A stretch of 64,000 nt of DNA, taken from the NCBI RefSeq assembly GCF_002188465.1, contig NZ_NINW01000029.1, positions 62,001-126,000 on the forward strand, in the 5' to 3' direction. A program made the position numbers and the translations under genes. Below the pieces are notes generated by a model that was not told the origin of the DNA, did not search any database, and saw only the letters and a program-made list of their open reading frames with translations. Below, piece by piece: positions 44,505 to 53,039 of the stretch. Source of the DNA: Pigmentiphaga sp. NML080357. GTDB taxonomy: Bacteria; Pseudomonadota; Gammaproteobacteria; Burkholderiales; Burkholderiaceae_B. Positions within the stretch are counted from its first letter, which is position 1; each line of letters opens with the position of its first letter.

Positions 44505-46538
44505 ATGGGTGTGTCTCTCGGCTTGGGCCAGCGATCTCTGGCCAAGCAGGTCTTGGTGCTGGCGCTCTCCGTCAGCGCCGTCGTGTCGCTGGTGACCGCC
44601 GTCGTCGTGGCCTGGCAGGGCTTGCGCGCCGGCCAGGACGCGGTCGAGCGCGAAATGATGGACGCGCTCGGGTCGATCAACGCCAGCCTGGTCTCCACGT
44701 TCGAGTCCTCGCGCGGGCGGGTCGAGCGCCAGCTGCTTGTGTTCCAGCGCATGCTGGGCGAGCTGCCTTCGCCCGACGGCACCGTCACCGAAACCGGCGT
44801 CGCCGGAGAAATCATGACCGTGCGCGCCGGCGAGACCATCCTGAACGGCAACACCGCGATCCTGCAGCGCATGCGCAGCTACACCGGCGCCGAGCCGGAG
44901 CTGGTCGTGCGCCACAACGACCGCTGGATACGCGCCGCGACGCTGCTGCGCGGTTCGGACGGCTCGCCGCTCACCGGCCAGCCCATCCCGGCCGGGGATT
45001 TCGTCGCCACCACCATGGACACGCAGCAGGCGGCCACCGACATCGTCTACCGCAATAGCCGCTGGTACGCGATCCACGTCCGTCCCCTCAAGGACGACAA
45101 CGGCAAGATATTCGGCGGCCTTACCCTGCAGGTCGACCTGTCCGACGACGTGGGCGGCGTCCTCGACTTCATCGAGAAGACCAAGGTGGCCGGCTACGGC
45201 AACATGTTCGCGATGACGCCGCGCGTGAACGGCTCGTCCGAGTTCCTGGTGCATCCGCTCTACAAGGGCAAGACGGTGGAGGACACGCCCGAGGCGGACC
45301 GTTCCTTCTACTACAAGCTGGTCGACGAGGACCATGGCTTTGCCGAGGCCACGCGTTCCACCGACGATTCGACGATGCTGGTCGCTTTCCAGACCGTGCC
45401 GAACTGGGGGTGGACGCTGGTGGCCACGGGACCGAAGTCCCAGTTCATGGCGGCGCAGTACCGGCAGATCCTGCTGATGGTGGCCCTGCTGGTCGCCGGC
45501 GGCGTGCTGACCGGCCTGCTTACCTACTACCAGATGTCCAACGCGCTGCGGCCGGTGCGCGACGTGGTCGAGGGCATTGCGCGGCTGGGCGACGGCGACC
45601 TGACGCGCGACGTCCCCGCCGGCCCCCGTGGCTCGCGCAACGAGATCCACATCATGGCCGATCGCATCAACGCCACGCGTGCGCGCATCGCCCACCTTGC
45701 CCAACAGATGAATTCCACCGGTTCCCAGGTCGCCGCGGCCACCACGCAGACGCTCCAGGCCCTGAACCAGATCGGCAAGGGCACCGAAGTGCAGTCCGAG
45801 GCCGCCAGCGGCGTGGCGGCGGCGGTGGAACAGCTGACGGTCTCCATCTCGCAGATCGCCGACAATACGCGCGAAGCCAATAATTTCTCCAGGACCTCGA
45901 GCTCGGCGGCCGAAGAAGGCTCGGTGGTCGTGACCCAGACGGTCTCTGAAATCGAGAAGATGGCCACCCAGGTCGCCAGCTCGGCCGAGGTCGTCCAGGA
46001 GCTCGAAGCGTCCTCGCGCCAGATCTCGGCGGTGGTCAAGACCATCCAGGAGATCGCCGAGCAGACCAACCTGCTCGCCCTCAACGCCGCCATCGAGGCG
46101 GCCCGTGCCGGCGAGGAGGGCCGCGGTTTTTCCGTGGTGGCCGACGAAGTGCGGGGCCTGGCCGAACGCACCAAGTCGTCCACCTCGCAGATCGCCGAGG
46201 TCATCGCCGCGGTGCAGAAACAGACCGCGCTGGCGGCCGACGCCATGCGCCAGGTCAACGCCGACATGCAGCGTTCGGCCGAGGGGGCGCGCCAGGCCGG
46301 CGAAGTGCTGGTCCGCATCCGCGAAGCCGCCGGCCGCACGGCCGAGGTCATTGCCGATATCTCGAACGCCGCGATGGAGCAGAAGTCGGCGTCCGAGCAG
46401 ATCGCCAGCCGCGTCGAGCAGATCGCCCAGTACTCCGAAGAGTCCGCGGCGGCGGTGCAGCAATCGGTCGCTTCGGCCGAATCCCTGCAGAACCAGGCCC
46501 AGGTGCTGGACGAAACCATCCGGACCTTGCGCACCTGA
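44505..46538 (+). CDS. Methyl-accepting chemotaxis protein with periplasmic Cache domain
   Basis: 677-residue chemoreceptor. First transmembrane helix at residues about 15-37 ([20 protein letters not shown]), then a large periplasmic region of about 280 residues that resembles a double Cache sensor ([43 protein letters not shown]). Second transmembrane helix near residues 320-340 ([18 protein letters not shown]), HAMP domain to about 395, and the cytoplasmic signalling domain, whose hairpin tip [20 protein letters not shown] is near residue 515. There is no C-terminal pentapeptide for CheR docking. Ligand unknown; Cache receptors often bind amino acids or organic acids. Confidence 0.95.
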   Translation: MGVSLGLGQRSLAKQVLVLALSVSAVVSLVTAVVVAWQGLRAGQDAVEREMMDALGSINASLVSTFESSRGRVERQLLVFQRMLGELPSPDGTVTETGVAGEIMTVRAGETILNGNTAILQRMRSYTGAEPELVVRHNDRWIRAATLLRGSDGSPLTGQPIPAGDFVATTMDTQQAATDIVYRNSRWYAIHVRPLKDDNGKIFGGLTLQVDLSDDVGGVLDFIEKTKVAGYGNMFAMTPRVNGSSEFLVHPLYKGKTVEDTPEADRSFYYKLVDEDHGFAEATRSTDDSTMLVAFQTVPNWGWTLVATGPKSQFMAAQYRQILLMVALLVAGGVLTGLLTYYQMSNALRPVRDVVEGIARLGDGDLTRDVPAGPRGSRNEIHIMADRINATRARIAHLAQQMNSTGSQVAAATTQTLQALNQIGKGTEVQSEAASGVAAAVEQLTVSISQIADNTREANNFSRTSSSAAEEGSVVVTQTVSEIEKMATQVASSAEVVQELEASSRQISAVVKTIQEIAEQTNLLALNAAIEAARAGEEGRGFSVVADEVRGLAERTKSSTSQIAEVIAAVQKQTALAADAMRQVNADMQRSAEGARQAGEVLVRIREAAGRTAEVIADISNAAMEQKSASEQIASRVEQIAQYSEESAAAVQQSVASAESLQNQAQVLDETIRTLRT

Positions 46539-46549
46539 TTGCATGGGAG

Positions 46550-46576
46550 CCGGCGCGCCGCCGCAGGGCGCGCCGG
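46550..46576 (+). terminator. Stem-loop after the chemotaxis receptor gene
   Basis: Perfect 10-bp arms CCGGCGCGCC (46550-46559) and GGCGCGCCGG (46567-46576) with a 7-base loop, starting 12 bp after the stop. No U-tract follows, so it would act as a weak or Rho-assisted terminator or protect the 3' end. Confidence 0.45.
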
Positions 46577-46667
46577 GCGGCCGATCTCCGGCGCCAGGGC
46601 TGCCACGGCGCCCGTGGGCGGGTAAACTGCTCCCGCCTCCTTGCCACCGCCAGGATTCCCGCCCACG

Positions 46668-47942
46668 ATGACCGCCTTCTCCGTCAGCGCGATCGAACTG
46701 ATCGCCACCCTCCTGTTCGCGATCGCCATCCTCCACACTTTTTCCGTCCCGGTGTTCGCCAGGCTGGCGCACAAGGGGGGCAGGCATGCGGGGTTGTGGC
46801 ACATGCTATCGGAGGTCGAGGCCGTATTCGGGTTCTGGGCCTTCGTGCTGCTGCTGGCCATGGCCGCCCTGGCCGGCGCCGGAGCGGCCGTCGAGTACAT
46901 GGACACGCGCAACTTCACCGAGCCGCTGTTCGTGTTCGCCATCATGGTGATCGCCGCAAGCCGGCCCATCCTGAATCTCGTCACCCATCTCGTGGCCGTG
47001 ATCGCCGCCGTGGTGCCGGTCAACCGGCAGGTCGCGGTCTATTTCCTGACCTTGTCGCTGGTGCCGTTGCTCGGATCGCTCATTACCGAGCCGGCAGCGA
47101 TGACGCTGGCGGCGGTCATGCTGCGCGATACCTGCTTCCACCGCATCGAGGACACCCGTTTCAAGTACTTCACTCTGGGCGTGCTGTTCGTCAACGTCTC
47201 GATCGGCGGCGTGCTGACCTCGTACGCGGCGCCTCCGGTGCTGATGGTGGCTTCCACCTTCGGCTGGGATACCTCTTACATGCTGGCCCACTTCGGCTGG
47301 CGCGCGGCCGGCGCCGTGGCCTTGAACGCCTTGATCGCGACTCTGTGCTTCCGCCGGCTGCTGGCCGGGCCGGGGCCGGTTGCGGGCATGGAGGGCACGA
47401 GGCGCGAGGTGCCCGTCAGCGTTACCGCGGTGCACGTGGCGTTCCTGGCGGCCGTCGTGCTCTTCGCCCACCATCCCGCCGTGTTCATGGGCTTGTTCCT
47501 GCTGTTCATCGGCTATACCGAGGCCTACAAGAAGTACCAGCGGCCGCTCATGATCAAGGAGGGCCTGATGGTGGGATTCTTCCTGGCCGGGCTGGTGGTC
47601 CTGGGCGGATTGCAGAAATGGTGGCTGCAGGACCTGTTGGCCGACATGTCCCCGCTGGTGCTGTATTGGGGCGCGACCGCGCTGACGGCGGTCACCGACA
47701 ATGCCGCGCTGACCTATCTCGGATCGCTGGTGGACGGAACGTCCGAGACCTGGCGCTATATGCTCGTGGCGGGGGCCGTGACCGGCGGCGGGCTGACGGT
47801 GATCGCCAATGCGCCCAATCCCGCCGGCTTCGCCGTGCTGAAAGGTACTTTCCCGGGCGGAACCATCACGCCGCTGGCCCTGCTGCTGGGCGCGGCGCTG
47901 CCGACCGCCGTGGCGGCGGTCTTTTTCCTGTTGCCGGCCTAG
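46668..47942 (+). CDS. Putative Na+/H+ antiporter family protein
   Basis: 424-residue inner-membrane protein with about 11 hydrophobic segments. It fits the family listed as putative Na+/H+ antiporter (Na_H_antiport_3 type), which belongs to the ion-transporter clan. Conserved-looking parts are GSLITEPAAMTLAAVMLRD near residue 140 (acidic residue in a polar membrane segment), SYAAPPVLMVASTFGWD near residue 185, and ADMSPLVLYWGATALTAVTDNAALTYLG near residue 325, followed by ANAPNPAGFAVLKG. Two matching polar motifs suggest the inverted repeat common in such transporters. Substrate not established. Weak Shine-Dalgarno at the ATG. Stands alone. Confidence 0.8.
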   Translation: MTAFSVSAIELIATLLFAIAILHTFSVPVFARLAHKGGRHAGLWHMLSEVEAVFGFWAFVLLLAMAALAGAGAAVEYMDTRNFTEPLFVFAIMVIAASRPILNLVTHLVAVIAAVVPVNRQVAVYFLTLSLVPLLGSLITEPAAMTLAAVMLRDTCFHRIEDTRFKYFTLGVLFVNVSIGGVLTSYAAPPVLMVASTFGWDTSYMLAHFGWRAAGAVALNALIATLCFRRLLAGPGPVAGMEGTRREVPVSVTAVHVAFLAAVVLFAHHPAVFMGLFLLFIGYTEAYKKYQRPLMIKEGLMVGFFLAGLVVLGGLQKWWLQDLLADMSPLVLYWGATALTAVTDNAALTYLGSLVDGTSETWRYMLVAGAVTGGGLTVIANAPNPAGFAVLKGTFPGGTITPLALLLGAALPTAVAAVFFLLPA

Positions 47943-48143
47943 GGGGGGCCGCCCGCGCCCCGCGCCGGGGCGGCCACGCGCGGTCCTGCCGGCCGCAGCG
48001 GTTTTTCTGGGTAAACGCGCTAAATACCCAAAAAGTCGCTAAAATTCAAGGCTTTGATCAATTTCCAGAAGTCCGGCCGCCAGGCGCCTTGCGCGGCGTG
48101 CGGAAGGATTTTTGTGCCGAGGTATGCCTGAGGAGTCTTGGCG

Positions 48144-48473
48144 ATGCCTATCTACGCCTATAAATGCAGTGCCTGCGGACACGAGCAGGACGTGTTGCAA
48201 AAGCTGTCCGATGCCCCCCTGACCGACTGTCCCCAATGCGGGCAGGCGGCTTTTTCCAAGCAGCTGACCGCCGCCGGATTCCAGTTGAAGGGATCGGGTT
48301 GGTATGTAACGGACTTCCGCAACAACGGCGGATCCAGGTCCGCCGGGGCACCGGCGTCGTCGTCCGGCTCGTCCGAGGGCGCCGGATCGTCGAGCTCCGG
48401 ATCCGACGCCGCGTCGTCGACGTCCTCGTCGACCGCCGCCTCGTCCTCACCGGGCGCGACGGCCGCGGCCTGA
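48144..48473 (+). CDS. FmdB-family zinc-ribbon protein with serine-rich tail
   Basis: 109-residue protein. Residues 1-45 are the FmdB regulatory domain: MPIYAYKCSACGHEQDVLQK and DCPQCG give the CxxC...CxxC zinc ribbon, followed by KQLTAAGFQLKGSGWYVTDFR. The rest (about residues 65-109) is almost only Ser, Ala, Gly and Thr and must be disordered. AGGAG lies 8 bp before the ATG at 48144. Function of the family is unclear; it is often next to DUF502 and aspS in betaproteobacteria, as it is here. The tail length is likely to vary between strains. Confidence 0.93.
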   Translation: MPIYAYKCSACGHEQDVLQKLSDAPLTDCPQCGQAAFSKQLTAAGFQLKGSGWYVTDFRNNGGSRSAGAPASSSGSSEGAGSSSSGSDAASSTSSSTAASSSPGATAAA

Positions 48474-48489
48474 TCTTCGCGCGGCGCCC

Positions 48490-49122
48490 ATGTGGCGCCG
48501 CCGGTTTTTGACTGGAACCTTCGTGTTCAAACGCTACTTCGTCACCGGATTGCTGATCTGGGTCCCGCTGGTCATCACCGTGTGGGTCCTGAGCCTGGTC
48601 GTTTCCACGCTCGAAGCGGTCGTGCCGTCGGTATTGACCTCCGAGTCGTTGTTCGGCAGGCACATTCCCGGATTCGGCCTGGCGGTGGTGATCGTGGTGG
48701 TGCTGCTCACAGGCATGGGCGCCGCCAACCTGCTGGGCCGCAAGCTGCTCGAAATTTGGGAGGGACTGCTCCAGCGCATTCCGCTGGTGCGGTCCATCTA
48801 CAACTCGGTCAAGCAGGTCAGCGACACTGTGCTGGCGCCCAACGGCCAGGCCTTCCGCAAGGCGGTGCTGGTCCAGTACCCCCGCCAGGGTGCCTGGACG
48901 CTGGCGTTCCTGACTGGCACGCCGAGCGGCGAAGTGGCCGCGCATCTGCCGGCCGATTGCGTAAGCGTATACGTGCCGACGACGCCGAATCCGACGTCGG
49001 GTTTCTTTTTGATGGTGCCGCGCGCCGATATCGTCGAGCTCGGCATGACTGTGGACGCGGCCTTGAAGTACATCGTGTCGATGGGGGTGGTGGCGCCGGG
49101 TTCCCCGGCGCGGGGCAATTGA
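48490..49122 (+). CDS. DUF502-family membrane protein
   Basis: 210-residue inner-membrane protein with two transmembrane helices at residues about 17-40 ([23 protein letters not shown]) and 65-82 ([17 protein letters not shown]). Characteristic DUF502 segments are [27 protein letters not shown] near residue 98, [14 protein letters not shown] near residue 163 and LDMTVD-like [17 protein letters not shown]. Role unknown. It follows fmdB by 16 bp and precedes aspS by 76 bp on the same strand, a conserved order in the group, so an operon with aspS is likely. Confidence 0.92.
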   Translation: MWRRRFLTGTFVFKRYFVTGLLIWVPLVITVWVLSLVVSTLEAVVPSVLTSESLFGRHIPGFGLAVVIVVVLLTGMGAANLLGRKLLEIWEGLLQRIPLVRSIYNSVKQVSDTVLAPNGQAFRKAVLVQYPRQGAWTLAFLTGTPSGEVAAHLPADCVSVYVPTTPNPTSGFFLMVPRADIVELGMTVDAALKYIVSMGVVAPGSPARGN

Positions 49123-49198
49123 CGTCGCCGACGACGTCCGGCGCGCGCGTGCGCGGCCCGGCCTCGCATCGATACACACCAATTTAGACGGAGATTCC

Positions 49199-50998
49199 AT
49201 GCGTACCTGCTATACCGGCCAGGTCTCGACCGAGTACCTGGGACAAATCGTGACCCTGTTTGGCTGGGTGCACCGTCGCCGCGACCACGGCGGCGTCATA
49301 TTCATCGACCTGCGCGACCGCGAGGGCCTGGCGCAGGTCGTCTGCGATCCCGACCGCGCGGATACTTTCCAGATTGCCGAGCGCCTGCGCAACGAGTTCT
49401 GCGTGCGCGTGACGGGCCTGGTGCGCAAGCGTCCCGAAGGCACCACCAACCCGGCGCTGAAGTCGGGCGAGATCGAAGTGCTGGCGCACGAGATCGAGAT
49501 CCTGAATGCTTCCGTCACGCCGCCGTTCCAGCTCGACGACGAGAACCTGTCGGAAACCACGCGGCTCACGCACCGGGTGCTGGACCTGCGCCGTCCGCAG
49601 ATGCAGCAGAACCTGATGCTGCGCTACCGCGTGGCCATCGAGGCGCGCAAGTATCTCGACGAGCTCGGCTTCATCGATATCGAGACTCCCATGCTCACCA
49701 AGAGCACGCCGGAAGGCGCGCGCGACTATCTCGTGCCTTCGCGCGTCAACCCGGGGCACTTCTTCGCGCTGCCGCAGTCGCCGCAGCTGTTCAAGCAGCT
49801 GCTGATGGTCTCGGGTTTCGACCGCTACTACCAGATCGTCAAGTGCTTCCGCGACGAAGACCTGCGCGCCGATCGCCAGCCCGAATTCACGCAGATCGAT
49901 TGCGAGACTTCGTTCCTGAATGAGCACGAGATCCGCGATATCTTCGAGAACATGATCCGCCACGTCTTCAAGGCGGTGAAGGGAGTGGAACTGGCCGACC
50001 CGTTCCCCGTGATGCCGTGGAGCGAGGCCATGGGCCGCTTCGGCTCCGACAAGCCGGACCTGCGTGTCAAGCTCGAGTTCACCGAGCTGACCGACGTCAT
50101 GAAAGACGTGGACTTCAAGGTGTTCGCGAGCGCGGCCAACAGCGCGGGCGGCCGTGTGGTGGCGCTGCGCGTGCCCGGCGGCGCCGAGCTCAGCCGCAGC
50201 GAGATCGACGCCTTCACCCAGTTCGTCGGCATCTATGGCGCGCGGGGCCTGGCGTGGATCAAGGTCAACGAGCTGGCCAAGGGACGCGACGGGTTGCAAT
50301 CGCCCATCGTCAAGAACATCCACGATGCCGCATTGCAGGAGCTGCTGCGCCGCAGCGGTGCGCAGGACGGCGACATCCTGTTCTTCGGCGCGGACAAGGC
50401 GCGCATCGTCAACGATTCGATCGGCGCGCTGCGGGTGAAGATCGGCCATAGCGAGTTCGGCCGCAAGCAGGGCCTGGTCGAGGGGGATTGGAAGCCGCTG
50501 TGGGTGGTGGACTTCCCGATGTTCGAGTACGACGAGGAGGAGCAGCGCTACACCGCGGCCCACCATCCGTTCACTTCGCCCAAGGATGGCCACGAGGACC
50601 TGCTGGAGTCGGATCCCGGCGCCTGCCTCGCTAAGGCCTATGACATGGTGCTGAATGGCTGGGAGATCGGCGGCGGCTCGGTTCGTATCCATCGCGAGGA
50701 AGTACAGAGCAAGGTGTTCCGGGCGCTGAAGATCGGTGCCGAGGAGGCGCAGGCCAAGTTCGGCTTCCTGCTGGACGCGCTGCAATACGGCGCGCCGCCG
50801 CATGGCGGGATCGCCTTCGGCCTGGATCGGATCGTGACGATGATGGCCGGGGCGGAATCGATCCGCGACGTGATTGCCTTCCCCAAGACGCAGCGCGCGC
50901 AGTGCCTGCTGACGGGGGCGCCGTCGGAGGTGGACGAGAAGCAGCTGCGCGAGCTGCACATCCGCCTGCGTGCGGCGGAGGTCAAGACGGCGCAGTAA
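49199..50998 (+). CDS. aspS: Aspartyl-tRNA synthetase
   Basis: 599-residue class IIb synthetase of the bacterial type. The N-terminal OB fold binds the anticodon ([23 protein letters not shown], residues about 20-45). Motif 1 is near residue 155 ([23 protein letters not shown]). [21 protein letters not shown] and motif 2 [19 protein letters not shown] follow, residues about 195-235. The bacterial GAD insertion is at about 290-420. Motif 3 is [16 protein letters not shown] near residue 540. GGAG precedes the ATG. Charges tRNA-Asp (and, in bacteria lacking AsnRS, tRNA-Asn). A strong intrinsic terminator follows. Confidence 0.98.
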   Translation: MRTCYTGQVSTEYLGQIVTLFGWVHRRRDHGGVIFIDLRDREGLAQVVCDPDRADTFQIAERLRNEFCVRVTGLVRKRPEGTTNPALKSGEIEVLAHEIEILNASVTPPFQLDDENLSETTRLTHRVLDLRRPQMQQNLMLRYRVAIEARKYLDELGFIDIETPMLTKSTPEGARDYLVPSRVNPGHFFALPQSPQLFKQLLMVSGFDRYYQIVKCFRDEDLRADRQPEFTQIDCETSFLNEHEIRDIFENMIRHVFKAVKGVELADPFPVMPWSEAMGRFGSDKPDLRVKLEFTELTDVMKDVDFKVFASAANSAGGRVVALRVPGGAELSRSEIDAFTQFVGIYGARGLAWIKVNELAKGRDGLQSPIVKNIHDAALQELLRRSGAQDGDILFFGADKARIVNDSIGALRVKIGHSEFGRKQGLVEGDWKPLWVVDFPMFEYDEEEQRYTAAHHPFTSPKDGHEDLLESDPGACLAKAYDMVLNGWEIGGGSVRIHREEVQSKVFRALKIGAEEAQAKFGFLLDALQYGAPPHGGIAFGLDRIVTMMAGAESIRDVIAFPKTQRAQCLLTGAPSEVDEKQLRELHIRLRAAEVKTAQ

Positions 50999-51021
50999 CG
51001 CTCGCTATCCGTTCTGCCGCG

Positions 51022-51054
51022 AGGCCCCGCTTTCTTGTGAAGCGGGGCCTTTTT
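51022..51054 (+). terminator. Rho-independent terminator after aspS
   Basis: Perfect 11-bp arms AGGCCCCGCTT (51022-51032) and AAGCGGGGCCT (51040-51050) with a 7-base loop, followed by a T-rich run (TTTTTG). Classic intrinsic terminator, 24 bp after the aspS stop. Confidence 0.95.
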
Positions 51055-51119
51055 GTTTGTCGAGGCGCGCATGGCGCCTGCGGCAAGGCGTATGGTCGCG
51101 CCCTCAGCGGGAAGGCGCT

Positions 51120-51746
51120 TCAGCTTACGGGGCGGATTCTATAGACGCATCGGCCCGCGCCGGCGAGCAGGTGTTGTTCGCGTTCGACGCGCGTGCCGTC
51201 GCCCGTGATTTCCTGGAACAGCTGCAGTTCGGAGCGGCAGAAACCCTGGCAGGCCTGGGCCGCCGCGCAGATGGGGCAGTGGTCTTCCACGAACAGCCAG
51301 TCGGCGCCGTCGCGTTCCACGCGCGCCATGTAGCCCTCGACGGAGCGGACCCGGGCCAGTTGCTCCAGGCGCTCGGGCAGGCTTGCTCCGGTGCACGTGG
51401 CCAGGTAGGCGGTGCGGGCTTCCTCCTCCCGCTTCGAGATCAGGCGATCCAGTCCTTCTTCGCCGAACAGCTGCCGGATCGAATCGATCAATTGCGCCGT
51501 GAGCTGGGCGTGTGTGTCGGGAAAGCGACGGTTTCCGGCTTCTGTCAGCACCCAGTCCTGGCGCGGGCGGCCGGCGCCGCTGGCCGGTTGCTGGCGGCCT
51601 TCCACCAGGCCCGCGGCCACCAGCTTCTGCACCTGCTGGCGCGCGGCTTCGGTGGTCAGTTCCAGCTTGCGCGCGAGCGTGGCGGTGGAGACCGGCCCGT
51701 GGGTCTTGATGAAGAAGAGGATGCGGTCGGCGGTGGGAAATACCAT
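51120..51746 (-). CDS. Helix-turn-helix regulator with C-terminal cysteine cluster (SufR-like)
   Basis: 208-residue predicted transcriptional regulator of the COG2345/SufR type. The N-terminal winged HTH is clear (ILFFIKTHGPVSTATLARKL, ELTTEAARQQVQKLVAAGLV, then a GRPRQDWVLTEAG wing). The C-terminal domain has a cysteine set: DHCPIC, then ACQGFC (first and last Cys 12 residues apart), a histidine in EREQH and a final cysteine in GRCVYRI. Such clusters bind Fe-S or metal in SufR proteins. The ATG at 51746 is chosen; a TTG at 51758 is possible. Divergent from the RND efflux operon, whose promoter lies between paired inverted-repeat arms, so it probably represses that operon and itself. Confidence 0.85.
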   Translation of the reverse strand: MVFPTADRILFFIKTHGPVSTATLARKLELTTEAARQQVQKLVAAGLVEGRQQPASGAGRPRQDWVLTEAGNRRFPDTHAQLTAQLIDSIRQLFGEEGLDRLISKREEEARTAYLATCTGASLPERLEQLARVRSVEGYMARVERDGADWLFVEDHCPICAAAQACQGFCRSELQLFQEITGDGTRVEREQHLLAGAGRCVYRIRPVS

Positions 51747-51762
51747 TCTATTTTCCAAGGCC

Positions 51763-51803
51763 TTTCTTGCATAAATAAAAGTGGCTCTCTAATATGCAAG
51801 AAA
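51763..51803. promoter_or_regulatory. Paired operator arms over the RND efflux promoter
   Basis: Perfect 11-bp inverted repeat: TTTCTTGCATA (51763-51773) and TATGCAAGAAA (51793-51803), centres 30 bp apart (about three helical turns). The left arm covers the -35 box and the right arm overlaps the -10 box of the predicted efflux promoter. An outer pair AAGGCC (51757-51762) / GGCCTT (51818-51823) extends the symmetry. Very likely the binding site of the divergent cysteine-cluster regulator. Confidence 0.7.
51767..51795 (+). promoter_or_regulatory. Sigma-70 promoter of the RND efflux operon
   Basis: TTGCAT (51767-51772) and TAATAT (51790-51795) are separated by 17 bp, a near-consensus sigma-70 promoter reading toward the adaptor gene. 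Both boxes lie within or touch the operator arms. The start would be near 51802, about 110 bp before the adaptor ATG. Confidence 0.65.
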
Positions 51804-51911
51804 TTGCTTTGATAATAGGCCTTGCCGGTCCCGGTGTCGAGAAAGTCAATGTCCGACGTATGCAATCACCCGGATACCAGGCGCGGCCGACGCCCCCTTC
51901 AAGGTCCCATC

Positions 51912-53021
51912 ATGCGCAAAAGAATAATGGTCGGCTCGGCGATAGTTGCCGCGGCGGCCCTTGCCGTCGGCCTTCGTGTCGTCGCTTCCGACAGCGACGC
52001 TCCCGCGGCCTCCGCATCCTATCCCCCTCCCAAGGTGGCTCTCGCCTCCGTCCAGCGGGTGCACTTGCCCCGGGCCTATATCGGCGTCGGAGAACTCGAG
52101 GCGGCGCGGCAGGTCATGGTGGCGGCCGAGGTTGGCGGACGGGTGACCCGCATCGCGTTCGAATCGGGGCAGCGGGTCAAGGCGGGACAAGTCTTGCTGC
52201 AGCTCAACGACGCGCCCGAACAGGCCGAGGCCCGGCGCCTGGAGGCGCAGTGGCGCAATGCCGAAATCCTGCATGCCCGCGTGCGCAAGCTGGTCGCGGA
52301 AGACGCCGCGACCCAGGAGCAACTGGACAATGCGCGCGCCAGCCTCGACATGGCGCAGGGCGAGCTGCAGCGCATCCGCGCCGTCATCGCGCAGAAGACC
52401 GTGCGTGCGCCGTTCGGCGGAGTGCTGGGCATACGGCGGGTACACGAGGGGCAGTACCTGAATCCTGCCGATCCCATCGTCAGCCTGGTGGACGCGGCGT
52501 CCCTGCGCGCCAATTTCTCGCTGGACGAGCAGGCCAGTCCCAGGCTGCGCCCCGGCCAGCCGGTGGAGGTGCAGGTGGACGCTTACCCGGGCCGGCGCTT
52601 CCGGGCGGCCATCACTGCGGTGGACCCGATGATTACCCGGTCCCGTACCGTGCGGGTCCAGGCCAGCCTGCCCAATCCGGACGGCGTGCTCCAGGCCGGC
52701 ATGTACGCCAGCGTGCGGGTGGAACGGCAGGACACGCCGCCCGCGGTGCTGGCCATTCCCGAAACCGCGGTCACGTACACGGCCTATGGCGATACCGTGT
52801 TCGTCGCGCGCGAGGAGGACGGCAAGGGGCTGGTGGTCAAGCGGGTGGCGGTGAAGGTCGGCGTCCGCCACAACGGCCTGGTGGAAATCGAAGAGGGCCT
52901 GCGCGAGAACGACCGCGTCGTGACCTCGGGTCAGTTGCGGCTCGGCGACGGCATGCCGGTCCAGGCCATGGCCGGCGATTCGCTGCGTATTCCCGCGGCC
53001 GCAGCGGCGCCCGGCGTCTGA
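51912..53021 (+). CDS. RND efflux periplasmic adaptor subunit (membrane fusion protein)
   Basis: 369-residue membrane-fusion protein. N-terminal signal/anchor at residues 5-25 (MVGSAIVAAAALAVGLRVVA), no lipobox cysteine. Lipoyl halves are GGRVTRIAFESGQRVKAGQVLLQL near residue 75 and VRAPFGGVLGIRRVHEGQYL near residue 160, flanking an alpha-helical hairpin (residues about 100-155). Beta-barrel and membrane-proximal domains follow (GLVEIEEGLRENDRVVTSGQL). Start at 51912 fits the signal sequence; upstream ATGs do not. First gene of the efflux operon; links the inner-membrane pump to the outer-membrane channel. Confidence 0.93.
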   Translation: MRKRIMVGSAIVAAAALAVGLRVVASDSDAPAASASYPPPKVALASVQRVHLPRAYIGVGELEAARQVMVAAEVGGRVTRIAFESGQRVKAGQVLLQLNDAPEQAEARRLEAQWRNAEILHARVRKLVAEDAATQEQLDNARASLDMAQGELQRIRAVIAQKTVRAPFGGVLGIRRVHEGQYLNPADPIVSLVDAASLRANFSLDEQASPRLRPGQPVEVQVDAYPGRRFRAAITAVDPMITRSRTVRVQASLPNPDGVLQAGMYASVRVERQDTPPAVLAIPETAVTYTAYGDTVFVAREEDGKGLVVKRVAVKVGVRHNGLVEIEEGLRENDRVVTSGQLRLGDGMPVQAMAGDSLRIPAAAAAPGV

Positions 53022-53039
53022 ACCTCCACGGGTGCCCTC

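Noticed and set aside
44409-46802. Open minus-strand frame of 797 codons opposite the chemotaxis receptor
   Set aside because: Antisense of an unmistakable chemoreceptor; no recognisable motif and biased composition.
48002-48036. Inverted repeat TGGGTA/TACCCA upstream of the FmdB-like gene as a terminator
   Set aside because: The 6-bp arms are short and are followed by A rather than T on the plus strand; it may be an operator but nothing supports that.
49184-50959. Open minus-strand frame of 591 codons opposite aspS
   Set aside because: Exact antisense shadow of aspS; no domain.
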